A program made the position numbers and the translations under genes. 22,183 nt of DNA from positions 1-22,183 of the forward strand of contig CBCTVZ010000032.1 in NCBI GenBank assembly GCA_965150505.1. The letters run 5' to 3'. Positions 1-8,297 of the stretch are shown in pieces. Each line of letters starts with the position of its first letter. The stretch's first letter is position 1. Below the pieces are notes generated by a model. That model saw only the letters and a program-made list of their open reading frames with translations. It searched no databases and was not told the DNA's origin. The DNA is from JAGZHZ01 sp965150505. GTDB taxonomy: Bacteria > Bacillota > Clostridia > Lachnospirales > Lachnospiraceae.

Positions 1-170
1 GAACGTATAGAAGAAATCACCGGCATACCAAATGATATGCTTGGCACAAACATCCCATCCATCACATCAATATGAATATACTTTGCTCCTGCCTGATCTA
101 CTTCCTGAATCTGTTCGCCTAAGCGTTTAAAATCTGCTGACAAAATTGACGGCGATAAAATATTCATCAT
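1..170 (-). CDS. rpe: Ribulose-phosphate 3-epimerase, N-terminal part (cut by window edge)
   Basis: This enzyme interconverts ribulose 5-phosphate and xylulose 5-phosphate in the cytosolic pentose phosphate pathway. Only about the first 55 residues are in the window. They read MNILSPSILSADF and later YIHIDVMDG, which are the first two beta strands of the TIM-barrel family; the His and Asp of HIDVMDG are metal or active-site residues in known epimerases. Two consecutive ATG codons (first bases at 170 and 167) are possible starts. A GGAGG lies 5 bases before the first and 8 before the second, so 167 is the better-spaced one. The first ATG shares one base with the rsgA stop, so the two genes are probably translationally coupled. 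The same rsgA-rpe order is known from Bacillus. The gene continues beyond the left edge. Confidence 0.95.
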   Translation of the reverse strand, partial: MMNILSPSILSADFKRLGEQIQEVDQAGAKYIHIDVMDGMFVPSISFGMPVISSIR

Positions 171-1042
171 CAGTACCTCCTTTTTTCTTTCAGTTCATCA
201 TATAAATTCAAATAACTATCATACCGCTCTTTGCTGATTTCTCCATTGGATACTGCTGTTTTTACGGCGCAATCCGGTTCTTTTGCATGAACGCATCCTA
301 AAAATCGGCAATTCTGTTCATACGGTTCAAATTCTGGAAAATAATTTTTTAGTTCATTTGCCTCTAAATTTTCCAGATATAATGAACTAAATCCCGGCGT
401 GTCAATCAGATACGTTTCTTTTTCAATGCAAAACAGCTCGCTATGGCGCGTTGTATGTTTTCCGCGTTCAATTTTCTGACTGACTTCTCCAATTTCCATC
501 TCGGCATGAGGATATAACAGATTAATCATCGAAGACTTGCCAACCCCTGACGGACCTGCAACGGTTGTGGTTTTCTTAGAAAGTAATTTCTTTACTTCCT
601 CTACCCCCTCGTTTGTCTTCGTACTTGTAAAGATCACCCGACACCCGCTCTTTTCATAAATACGGCGCAGTTCTTCACAATCTTCCTTTAAGTCCAATTT
701 ATTAAAACAGATGACGGTTGGAAGATTCTGACGAGCCATCGTTACCAGAAAACGGTCTAAAAGTCCTAAATTTGGATTCGGTCTGGAAACCGCAAAAATA
801 ACCAACGCCTGATCGACGTTGGCTACTGCTGGCCGAATCAATGTATTTTTTCTAGGACAGATTTCAATTAAATTTCCTATCTTTTTTTCTTCATCAATGA
901 CATCAATAACGGCATAATCTCCCACCAAAGGTTTTTTCTTTTCTTTTCGGAAGATTCCTTTTGCCTTACATTCATATATACCGGATTCTACTACATCTAC
1001 ATAGTAGAATCCGGCAATTCCCTTCACAATTTTTCCCTGCAT
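170..1042 (-). CDS. rsgA: Ribosome small-subunit maturation GTPase RsgA
   Basis: RsgA is a circularly permuted GTPase that binds the late 30S subunit, checks its decoding centre and is released on GTP hydrolysis. The N-terminal 70 residues fit the OB-fold domain. The permuted G motifs are visible: G4 NKLD at 114-117 comes before G1 GPSGVGKS at 163-170 and G3 DTPG at 214-217. The C-terminal zinc site is Cys245, Cys250, His252 and Cys258. The 290-residue length is normal. It starts 3 bases after the prkC stop, with a GGAG inside the end of prkC, so it is in the same operon. In Bacillus subtilis the orthologue (CpgA) is phosphorylated by PrkC, which suits this order. Identification is secure. 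Confidence 0.97.
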   Translation of the reverse strand: MQGKIVKGIAGFYYVDVVESGIYECKAKGIFRKEKKKPLVGDYAVIDVIDEEKKIGNLIEICPRKNTLIRPAVANVDQALVIFAVSRPNPNLGLLDRFLVTMARQNLPTVICFNKLDLKEDCEELRRIYEKSGCRVIFTSTKTNEGVEEVKKLLSKKTTTVAGPSGVGKSSMINLLYPHAEMEIGEVSQKIERGKHTTRHSELFCIEKETYLIDTPGFSSLYLENLEANELKNYFPEFEPYEQNCRFLGCVHAKEPDCAVKTAVSNGEISKERYDSYLNLYDELKEKRRY

Positions 1043-1045
1043 TTT

Positions 1046-3424
1046 TTACTCCACTTCTGAGAACGGAATATGTTTATAAATAATTGCCTCTCCATAGCTG
1101 CCTGTATCAGGGTCTTTTAAATACAGATACGCAGTTCCCTCTGACACTCCTTCTTTTCCTTCTGCTTCTAATGTATAAGGAAATGTGATGGCCGCATCCT
1201 CAAGAATTGTCGTACGAGTACCTTCCTGTTCCATCTCAATCTTAACTTCCTGACCATTATAGGAGGATGGTGCTGTCAACTGACATTTTGTCTGCCATTT
1301 TCCGCTCTGTGCAGTCACATCTGGTTCTTCATCTGCTCCTGTGCTTACTGTCAGTACAATGCTGCTTCCAATATCAACAAGAGAGTTTGGAGTCAGACTT
1401 TGAGAAATAATATATCCTTTCTCGGTAGAACTGCTCGCTTTTTCCTGAATATTGACAATCAGACCGGAATCCATCAGCGATTCTCTCGCCTCTTCTAACG
1501 TCTGTCCCTGTACGCCTTTGACCTGAATTTGAATTCCTTCCTGATAACGTGACACTTTCAAGGTCACGATTTCTCCTTTTGCAAGTGTGGCATTTGCCGC
1601 TGGATTTGACTCAATCACGCATCCATCTTCCACTTCTGGATCATAGATATTTTCACTCACCACAACAAATCCCATATCTACTAACTTTGTCTGCGCCTCT
1701 TTTAATGTATCGTCTGTCACATCCGGAACTGTCAATTCCATTCCTCTGCTCACAGTATAGCTTACCGTTGTTCCAGGAGCTACCATTGTATTTGCAAGCG
1801 GTTCTTGTTCAATAATCTCTCCCGCTTCATACTGATCGGAAACGTCCTCTCCGCCGTAGTTCGCAACGAGCTGACTCTGCTCTAACAAGCTCTTTGCCTC
1901 TTCTTCTGTCTTACCTTTTAAGTCTGGTACAGCAACTTCATTGGAAGCATTTGTAGAATTGTTATCGTCATCTACCGTATTTGTTGTCTGCGGCAAAAAT
2001 CGATCTCTGATTTCTTCCAGATCAATCACTCCAAGTGCATTTCCAGCTAGTGCAAGAACAATCAGTAAAATGATCACTGCAATCGCAATGCTGACCCCTG
2101 TCAGAATTTTTTCCCATCTATGGCTCTTTGGTTTTTCATCCTCATAGCCTGAATAATCGTTATAACCATTTCCATAATTATCATAATTATTATTATAATT
2201 GCCATTATAATTTTGATATCCGCCATTGTAATTTTGATATCCATATTGGTTCGGCATACCATACTGTCCCTGATTTTGTCCCTGATCGTAATACCCATTT
2301 TCATGATAATTTGGATCACGGTAATTCGGATCATGATAATTTGGATCTGTATAGTTTGGAGCAGTATAATTCGGGCCGCCATAGTTTGCGCCAGAATAGC
2401 CTCCTTCTCCATAATTGATGTCTCCGTATACCTGATCATGGTAATTTGGATCTGTCTGGTTCTGATTTCCATACACAGAATTTGGATCTGTATCCGTTGT
2501 CGTCTTGTGCATATTTTCATTCTGAATCTGTTCCAGCTCTTCTTTTGTGATTGTTCTTGTCTTTGCTTTTGTATCGACCGGCTCCATCACAACAAAATCG
2601 CCTTCTGGATTGACAAGAGATTCTTTCAAATCTCGAATCAATTCCGCCATATCATTGTATCGTCTGTCAGGACTTTTCTGCGTACATTTATAGATAATCT
2701 GCACGATACTCTTTGGCAAATCCGGCACATATTCCCGCGGTGAACGCATCTCTTCCTGCAAATGCTTAATCGCAATCGCAACGGTCGTATCTCCGTCAAA
2801 CGGTACCTGACCTGTCAGCATCTCATACATTGTAATTCCCAAAGAATAAATATCACTTTTATAATCGCTGTATCCGCCTCTGGCCTGTTCTGGTGAACTG
2901 TAATGAACCGATCCCATCACAGCAGAACTGATTGTATTTGCAGAAGCTGCTCTGGCAATCCCAAAATCCGTCACCTTTACTTTGCCATCCGTAGAAATCA
3001 TAATATTCTGAGGCTTCACATCGCGATGAACAATCGAATTATTATGAGCTGCTTCCAGCCCCATGGAGACCTGAATTGCAATGCTGGTTGCCTCGCGCAC
3101 AGCCAGTCTTCCTTTTTTGCTGATGTAATCTTTTAAGGTAATTCCCTCTACCAGTTCCATCACAATGTAATAGATTCCATTTTCATTTCCTACATCATAC
3201 ACATTTACGATATTAGGGTGTGCAAGCCCTGCTGCCGACTGTGCTTCCATCTGAAATTTTGAAATGAATGCCGTATCTTCCCTAAATTCTGATTTCAGCA
3301 CTTTTACTGCCACAAACCGGTTCAATTTGTGGTCTTTTGCCTTATAGACATCTGCCATTCCGCCTGAGCCAATTCTATCAACAATCTCATAGCGTTCCTG
3401 AATAAACATTCCTTCTTTTAACAT
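1046..3424 (-). CDS. prkC: PASTA-domain Ser/Thr protein kinase with Asn/Tyr-rich linker
   Basis: This is a membrane Hanks-type kinase that senses peptidoglycan or lipid II through extracellular PASTA domains and phosphorylates cytosolic proteins controlling wall synthesis, growth and ribosome assembly. The kinase domain spans about residues 12-270: glycine loop GSGGMADVY, invariant Lys41, HRDVKPQN with catalytic Asp135, and DFG at 153-155. Residues about 310-430 form a low-complexity Asn/Tyr/Gly/Asp linker with 25 tyrosines. A single membrane helix lies at about 438-462. Three PASTA domains follow (about 497-560, 565-626, 632-695). A further roughly 80-residue extracellular domain (about 709-787), not a PASTA by eye, ends the protein. 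At 792 residues it is longer than Bacillus PrkC, mainly because of the linker and end domain. It overlaps the upstream phosphatase gene by 7 bases, the usual kinase-phosphatase pair. Confidence 0.96.
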   Translation of the reverse strand: MLKEGMFIQERYEIVDRIGSGGMADVYKAKDHKLNRFVAVKVLKSEFREDTAFISKFQMEAQSAAGLAHPNIVNVYDVGNENGIYYIVMELVEGITLKDYISKKGRLAVREATSIAIQVSMGLEAAHNNSIVHRDVKPQNIMISTDGKVKVTDFGIARAASANTISSAVMGSVHYSSPEQARGGYSDYKSDIYSLGITMYEMLTGQVPFDGDTTVAIAIKHLQEEMRSPREYVPDLPKSIVQIIYKCTQKSPDRRYNDMAELIRDLKESLVNPEGDFVVMEPVDTKAKTRTITKEELEQIQNENMHKTTTDTDPNSVYGNQNQTDPNYHDQVYGDINYGEGGYSGANYGGPNYTAPNYTDPNYHDPNYRDPNYHENGYYDQGQNQGQYGMPNQYGYQNYNGGYQNYNGNYNNNYDNYGNGYNDYSGYEDEKPKSHRWEKILTGVSIAIAVIILLIVLALAGNALGVIDLEEIRDRFLPQTTNTVDDDNNSTNASNEVAVPDLKGKTEEEAKSLLEQSQLVANYGGEDVSDQYEAGEIIEQEPLANTMVAPGTTVSYTVSRGMELTVPDVTDDTLKEAQTKLVDMGFVVVSENIYDPEVEDGCVIESNPAANATLAKGEIVTLKVSRYQEGIQIQVKGVQGQTLEEARESLMDSGLIVNIQEKASSSTEKGYIISQSLTPNSLVDIGSSIVLTVSTGADEEPDVTAQSGKWQTKCQLTAPSSYNGQEVKIEMEQEGTRTTILEDAAITFPYTLEAEGKEGVSEGTAYLYLKDPDTGSYGEAIIYKHIPFSEVE
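2135..2497 (-). repeat. 15-base-period repeat coding the kinase's Tyr/Asn linker
   Basis: This segment encodes prkC residues about 310-430. From Tyr328 to Tyr378 eleven tyrosines occur at exact five-residue steps (328, 333, 338 and so on to 378), in units like DPNYH, DPNYR and APNYT. At the DNA level this is a degenerate 15-base period. The remainder (residues about 380-428) is an irregular Asn/Gly/Tyr/Gln-rich stretch. The composition resembles prion-like low-complexity sequence. Repeat degeneracy at third positions suggests it is kept as protein rather than being a recent slippage product. Confidence 0.85.
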
Positions 3425-4161
3425 TCTCCCACCTCATCTATCAGCGGTTCGATCAAAATAACTGCTATGTTGTCTTTGCCCCCATTCTGGTTTGCCTGTT
3501 CGACTAATTCCCCAGCAATTTCAGAAAGCTCTCCGCCTTTTTTTATGATCTTCTCTATCTGACTGTCTTCCAACATATTCGACAATCCATCCGAGCACAT
3601 CAAAATAAGATCTCCTTTTTCCAGACGCATGTCAAAGAAATCAATTTTCACTTTCTTTTCTATTCCCACAGCGCGGGTAATAATATTTTTATCAGGATGA
3701 TTTCTCGCCTGTTCCCTGTTGATCTCTCCTATACGCACCATTTCTTCAACCAGAGAATGGTCTTTTGTGATCTGTGTAATTTTATCTGTAATTAAATAAA
3801 GGCGGCTGTCACCTACATTTGCCACATAAAGATAATGGCCGATCACCGTAGCAACCACAACCGTCGTTCCCATTCCTGCCAGTTCCTCGTCGGATAAGGA
3901 CTTCTCCAGCACTTTCTCATTTGCTTGTTCAATGGCTTTTCTTATAATTTTGATCGGGTTTTTCTCTTCGTCTTCTGTCACGCTCTCAATCAGCGTCTCT
4001 GCCATATAATGTGACGCATAATCTCCTGCCTTATGACCTCCCATCCCGTCTGCTACAATATAAAGGTTTGGGAGATTTCCAACAGGTTCATCGGAACGAT
4101 ACACAAAATCTTGGTTTGTCGCCTTTTTTTGCCCCACATCTGTAATGCAGTATGATTTCAC
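3418..4161 (-). CDS. stp: PP2C-family Ser/Thr protein phosphatase (PrkC partner)
   Basis: This cytosolic metal-dependent phosphatase reverses phosphorylation by the adjacent PASTA kinase (PrpC in Bacillus, Stp in streptococci). PP2C metal ligands and motifs are in place: NQD with Asp18, ADGMGGH with Asp38-Gly39, CSDGLSN with Asp191-Gly192, and GGKDN with Asp230-Asn231. The length of 247 is typical. The start codon is GTG, overlapping the rlmN stop by one base (TAGTG), with GGAGAGGA upstream. Its own stop overlaps the kinase start by 7 bases, so the kinase depends on read-through by the same ribosomes. At the position where the family usually has an arginine that holds the substrate phosphate (GK-x-R-x-x-N), this protein has Lys13; that is unusual but conservative. 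Confidence 0.96.
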   Translation of the reverse strand: MKSYCITDVGQKKATNQDFVYRSDEPVGNLPNLYIVADGMGGHKAGDYASHYMAETLIESVTEDEEKNPIKIIRKAIEQANEKVLEKSLSDEELAGMGTTVVVATVIGHYLYVANVGDSRLYLITDKITQITKDHSLVEEMVRIGEINREQARNHPDKNIITRAVGIEKKVKIDFFDMRLEKGDLILMCSDGLSNMLEDSQIEKIIKKGGELSEIAGELVEQANQNGGKDNIAVILIEPLIDEVGEC

Positions 4162-5213
4162 TACGCTTCCTCTCCTTTTGCTCGATCCATATAACTTTTT
4201 CTAAGCTGCCCGCAGGCGCCATTAATATCTCTGCCCATTTCTCTTCTAATAGTAACATTAATTCCGCATTTTTCAAGTTTATTTTTAAAATTCAGAATAA
4301 CTTTTTTATCAGACTGCTTAAAATCTCGCTCTTTAATAGGGTTGACAGGAATCAGATTGATATGGCAATTTACGTCTTTTACAAGTCCGCAAAGTTCTCT
4401 CACATCTTCTTCTGTATCATTGACCCCTCCAACCAGACTATATTCAAACGTAATTCTGCGTCCCGTTTTTTCAAAATAATTGCGGCAGGCTTCGATAACT
4501 TCTGTAATTGGATATTTATTCGCAATCGGCATCAAGGATTTACGTTTTTCCTGATTGCTTCCATGTAAAGACAAAGCAAGCGTAATCTGAAGTTTTTCTT
4601 CTGCAAGTTCATACATTCTCGGTACGATTCCGCAGGTGGAGACGGTAATATTTCTCTGGCTGATATTCAGCCCATGTTCATCTGTCAGCATATGAATAAA
4701 TTTCAGCAAATTCTCGTAATTATCCATAGGCTCTCCCGTTCCCATAACAACCACATTTGAGACGCGTTCTCCTGTCATACTCTGTATTCTGTAAATCTGA
4801 TCCAGCATCTCGGAAGTTCGCAGATTTCTTGTCAGTCCTCCGATTGTAGAAGCGCAGAATCGACATCCCATTCTGCATCCTACCTGTGAAGAAATACAGA
4901 CAGAATTTCCATGTTTATAACGCATCAAAACGCTCTCAATGACATTCCCATCAGAAAGCTGAAATAGATACTTTTGTGTTCCGTCTATTTTTGATGTCAA
5001 AACTTCAATCGGTTTCAAAGATTCACATATGTAGGATTCTTCTAGCTGTGTCCTTAATGTTTTAGACAGGTTTGACATCTGTTCAAAATCAGGAACCAGT
5101 TTTTCATGCAGCCAGCTGTAGATTTGTTTTCCTCGAAAGGAAGGAAGCCCAATCTGGGCCATTTCCTTTAGAACCTCATCGTACATCATAGATTTGAGAT
5201 CCTTTTTTTCCAT
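4161..5213 (-). CDS. rlmN: Dual-specificity rRNA/tRNA adenine-C2 methyltransferase RlmN
   Basis: This radical SAM enzyme methylates C2 of adenosine 2503 in 23S rRNA and A37 in some tRNAs, which affects decoding accuracy and drug sensitivity of the peptidyl transferase centre. The 4Fe-4S triad is Cys113-x3-Cys117-x2-Cys120. Cys334 near the end (NGACGQ) is the methyl-carrying cysteine and Cys106 matches the resolving cysteine of the E. coli enzyme. A longer reading frame begins at 5249, but GAGGAGG sits 5 bases before the ATG at 5213, giving a 350-residue protein beginning MEKKDLKS. It lies 48 bases after rsmB in the same operon and just before the phosphatase, the order known in Bacillus. Confidence 0.96.
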   Translation of the reverse strand: MEKKDLKSMMYDEVLKEMAQIGLPSFRGKQIYSWLHEKLVPDFEQMSNLSKTLRTQLEESYICESLKPIEVLTSKIDGTQKYLFQLSDGNVIESVLMRYKHGNSVCISSQVGCRMGCRFCASTIGGLTRNLRTSEMLDQIYRIQSMTGERVSNVVVMGTGEPMDNYENLLKFIHMLTDEHGLNISQRNITVSTCGIVPRMYELAEEKLQITLALSLHGSNQEKRKSLMPIANKYPITEVIEACRNYFEKTGRRITFEYSLVGGVNDTEEDVRELCGLVKDVNCHINLIPVNPIKERDFKQSDKKVILNFKNKLEKCGINVTIRREMGRDINGACGQLRKSYMDRAKGEEA

Positions 5214-5261
5214 TTTTTCCTCCTCATCCCGCATCAAAACGGTTCTCATTCTCTATCCTTT

Positions 5262-6617
5262 TTATTGAATTCTCTTAAACTTTGCCAGGAAAAATCCATC
5301 GCTTTGATGAACGCCTGGAAGCAACTGAAGATATCCTGCTTTTGTCGTCTTTCCTTTCAGCTCATCGCACAAATACGGATCAATACTTTCCAACTTAAAC
5401 GGATAATTTTCCAAAAACCATTTTACATTAAATTGATTTTCGTCCGCTCCAATTGTGCATGTGCTGTAGATCAAAGTTCCTCCTACCTTCACATAGCGAT
5501 ATACGGTATCCAAAATCTTTCTTTGTAGTTTTACAAGTTCCTGCTGCTTGATCGGAGTCATTTTATATTTAATATCTGGTTTCTTTCCAATCACTCCCAG
5601 ACCGGAACATGGCAGATCTGCAATCAAAATATCGGCCTTTTCCACAGATTCTGGATCAAAGATGGTAGCGTCTGATACGACTGCCTTCATATTGATGACA
5701 TCAATACGATCAATATTTTCCTCCATCAATCTGACTTTGCTCTCTGTCACATCTCTTGCTTCCACAAAACCGCTTCCGCACAGTTTATCAGCGATATGAA
5801 GACTTTTTCCGCCTGGCGCTGCACATACATCAATGCAGTAGTCTCCCCATTTTGGAGCGGCAACTTCAGCTACGAGCATAGAGCTGACATCCTGTACCTG
5901 AAAATATCCCTTTTTAAAGGCATTGACCGCCTTCATATAATTATAATTTCCAATTTCCAGCGCATAATTTAAATAAGGACTTTCTTTGACTGTGATCCCC
6001 TGATCGGTCAGGCTTTTGATCACTTCTTCCTTTGATGCCTTGTCCAAATTGCAACGGATAGAAGTCATATGTTCTTTTTGGAAACTTTTGCACACCTGCT
6101 CCACCTGTTCGATTCCAAACTGGGCAACCCACTTTGTAATGATCCACTCCGGTATGGAATAAGTGACCGATAAATAAGATACAGGATCTTTTTCCATAGA
6201 TGGATAAATAATGGTATCCATCCCTCTCGCAATATTCCTAAGAACACCATTTACAAATCCTTTCAGATTGTAAAAACCTCTTTTCTGGGCAATCTTAACT
6301 GCCTCATTGCAGACAGCCGAATCCGGAATCGTATCCATAAAGCGCAGCTGATACACAGACATACGCAAAAGGTTTCGGATAATCGGCTTCATGTTTATCA
6401 CTTTTACTTTTGAAAACTGCTCGATCATATAGTCGAGCAGAATCATATTTTCAATCGTTCCAACACAGACTCTAGAGATAAATGCACGGTCTCTTTTTTC
6501 TAAAAACTGATATTTCTCCAGTGCATTTCGTATCACAATATGGCTATACTCTTCTTCCTCTGTAATCTCCATCAGAATCTCTAAAATAATTTCTCTGATA
6601 TTAATCGTTTTAATCAC
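5262..6617 (-). CDS. rsmB: 16S rRNA cytosine-967 C5-methyltransferase RsmB
   Basis: This SAM-dependent enzyme methylates C967 of 16S rRNA in the cytosol. Residues about 1-135 form the NusB-like RNA-binding domain. The methyltransferase domain follows, with CAAPGGK at 265-271 (SAM binding), DLPCSG at 334-339 carrying Cys337, and YSTCT carrying Cys387; these are the two cysteines of the RNA m5C family. The frame opens at a TTG at 6635, but that would put the GGGAGG ribosome site inside the gene. The GTG at 6617, 8 bases after GGAGG, is the better start and gives 451 residues. It overlaps the end of the zinc peptidase gene by 8 bases. Confidence 0.95.
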   Translation of the reverse strand: MIKTINIREIILEILMEITEEEEYSHIVIRNALEKYQFLEKRDRAFISRVCVGTIENMILLDYMIEQFSKVKVINMKPIIRNLLRMSVYQLRFMDTIPDSAVCNEAVKIAQKRGFYNLKGFVNGVLRNIARGMDTIIYPSMEKDPVSYLSVTYSIPEWIITKWVAQFGIEQVEQVCKSFQKEHMTSIRCNLDKASKEEVIKSLTDQGITVKESPYLNYALEIGNYNYMKAVNAFKKGYFQVQDVSSMLVAEVAAPKWGDYCIDVCAAPGGKSLHIADKLCGSGFVEARDVTESKVRLMEENIDRIDVINMKAVVSDATIFDPESVEKADILIADLPCSGLGVIGKKPDIKYKMTPIKQQELVKLQRKILDTVYRYVKVGGTLIYSTCTIGADENQFNVKWFLENYPFKLESIDPYLCDELKGKTTKAGYLQLLPGVHQSDGFFLAKFKRIQ

Positions 6618-7335
6618 GATCTCTTCCTCCCGCAAGTATAATCAGACGAACTAGCTGCAACATAGATGCCGCCAGACTCGCCACATACGTCATTGCCGCC
6701 GCTCTCAACACTTTCTTTACTCCGCTTACTTCTGCAGTATTCATCAGTCCCGTCGTTCCTAAAATCTTTACTGCTCTCGAAGAAGCATTGAACTCTACAG
6801 GCAATGTCACAAGCTGAAAGACAACAGCAAGTCCAAACAAAATAATGCCTGCCATTAAAAGTGGTCTCATCGAAAAAATCAGCCCTATAAAAAACACAGG
6901 CCATGATAACGAAGATCCTATGTTAGCTGCCGGCACAAGAGTGCTTCTCAAAACCAGCGGTCCATATTGCTTCTGATGCTGAATCGCATGGCCGCATTCA
7001 TGTGCCGCCACTCCTATGGCCGAGACAGAGTCTGAAAAAAACGTGCTGTCAGACAGCCTTAATACCTTTGTTCTCGGATCATAATGATCATTTAGCTTTC
7101 CCCTGATATGTTCAATCCGAACGTCATAAATTCCTGACTGATGCAAAATCCGTTCTGCCGCCTGCGCCCCTGTCAGTCCGCTCATACTGCGGACATGGGA
7201 ATACTTTGCAAAAATCGAATGGACTCTTGCTGAGGCAATCAAAGACAATACCAGTCCAATCAAAGCAAAAATCATCGTCGGATCTATATAATATCGCATC
7301 GGATAGTACCCGATTGTTCCTGTTATCTCTGTCAT
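6610..7335 (-). CDS. YugP-type membrane zinc metallopeptidase
   Basis: This is an integral membrane protein of the zinc-dependent neutral peptidase family (Pfam Zn_peptidase_2, Bacillus YugP). Its substrate is not established. The start YYIDPTMIF is characteristic of the family. A membrane helix lies at about 19-37, the zinc motif HECGH at 112-116, and further hydrophobic helices at about 135-155, 158-180 and 215-235. VEFNASSRA at about 180-188 may supply a third ligand, as in related families. The length of 241 is normal. The ATG has AGGAAGG 6 bases upstream. It sits 15 bases after fmt and overlaps rsmB. Bacillus has no peptidase at this place, but the cluster is otherwise the same. Confidence 0.9.
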   Translation of the reverse strand: MTEITGTIGYYPMRYYIDPTMIFALIGLVLSLIASARVHSIFAKYSHVRSMSGLTGAQAAERILHQSGIYDVRIEHIRGKLNDHYDPRTKVLRLSDSTFFSDSVSAIGVAAHECGHAIQHQKQYGPLVLRSTLVPAANIGSSLSWPVFFIGLIFSMRPLLMAGIILFGLAVVFQLVTLPVEFNASSRAVKILGTTGLMNTAEVSGVKKVLRAAAMTYVASLAASMLQLVRLIILAGGRDRD

Positions 7336-7350
7336 AGAATACCTTCCTTT

Positions 7351-8289
7351 CTATTCTGTCAGACCAAGAACGGTACCTTCTTTCACTGTATTTCCTCTCA
7401 AAAACGCATCGATTTCCATCCGTTTTTTTCCTTCTATCTGCACTTCTTTTAAAGAGAGAATACCTTTTCCGGTCTGAACTTTTAATTCTTTTTTATTTAC
7501 TTCCACAACCGTTCCCGGCTTTTCTTCTGTATCTCTCTCCTCAACCTGAGCGCTCCAGATCTTTAATGTCTTTCCATTCAGATGTGTATATGCGCTTGGC
7601 CATGGGTTTAATCCTCTGATGAGCTGTTCCAGCAAAACAGCTTCTTTGTTCCAGTCCAAATCTCCCATTTCTTTTGTCAGCATTTTTGCATATGGTGTCG
7701 GGCTTTCTCCCTGTTTTTCCGGAACAATACTGCCTTCTTCCAGTTTTTCCAACGTTTCAAGCAAAAGGTCTGCGCCTGCCTTACTTAACTTTTCAAATAA
7801 ACTTCCGCCTGTCTCTTCTTTTTCCAAAGGAACTACTGTCTTTAACAGCATATCTCCCGTATCCAGCCCAGCATCCATCTGCATCGTTGTGACACCAGAT
7901 TCCTTCTCCCCATCGATGACAGCCCACTGAATCGGAGCTGCTCCACGATATTTTGGCAGAAGAGATCCGTGTACGTTGATACATCCATATTTCGGCAGAT
8001 CAATAATCTCCTGTGGTATAATCTGCCCAAATGCAACGACAACAATTACATCTGGATTGATTTCTTTTAAAATTTTTATAAATTCAGGATCACGAACCCT
8101 TCTAGGCTGATAAACTGGAATATTTTCTCTAACTGCAACCTCCTTGACAGGTGGAAACTGCATTGCTTTTCCACGTCCTTTCGGTTTATCTGGCTGTGTC
8201 ACAACACCTGCAATTTCATGTCTGGACTTTACCAGTTCTTCTAGCGTTCCTACTGCAAAATCAGGTGTTCCCATAAATAATACTTTCAT
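7351..8289 (-). CDS. fmt: Methionyl-tRNA formyltransferase
   Basis: Fmt transfers a formyl group from 10-formyltetrahydrofolate to Met-tRNAfMet for translation initiation. The N-terminal Rossmann domain begins MKVLFMGTPDFAV. The active site is Asn105 and His107 in CINVHGSLLP, with Asp143 in AGLDTGD; the folate-binding loop SLLPKYRGAAPI is intact. The C-terminal OB-fold tRNA-binding domain covers about residues 205-312. The length of 312 is standard. It follows def after 8 bases, with GAGGTG before its ATG. The def-fmt pair makes functional sense because one enzyme adds the formyl group and the other removes it. Confidence 0.97.
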   Translation of the reverse strand: MKVLFMGTPDFAVGTLEELVKSRHEIAGVVTQPDKPKGRGKAMQFPPVKEVAVRENIPVYQPRRVRDPEFIKILKEINPDVIVVVAFGQIIPQEIIDLPKYGCINVHGSLLPKYRGAAPIQWAVIDGEKESGVTTMQMDAGLDTGDMLLKTVVPLEKEETGGSLFEKLSKAGADLLLETLEKLEEGSIVPEKQGESPTPYAKMLTKEMGDLDWNKEAVLLEQLIRGLNPWPSAYTHLNGKTLKIWSAQVEERDTEEKPGTVVEVNKKELKVQTGKGILSLKEVQIEGKKRMEIDAFLRGNTVKEGTVLGLTE

Positions 8290-8297
8290 ACTTCACC

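Noticed and set aside
2101..2743. Long open frames on both strands across the kinase linker (for example 2101-2520 minus and 2213-2743 plus)
   Set aside because: They are register shadows of the repeated linker codons. They have Ile/Met- or Asn/His-biased composition, no ribosome site and no recognisable domain.
5214..5249. Upstream start for rlmN
   Set aside because: It would place the strong GAGGAGG ribosome site inside the coding region; the ATG at 5213 has ideal spacing.
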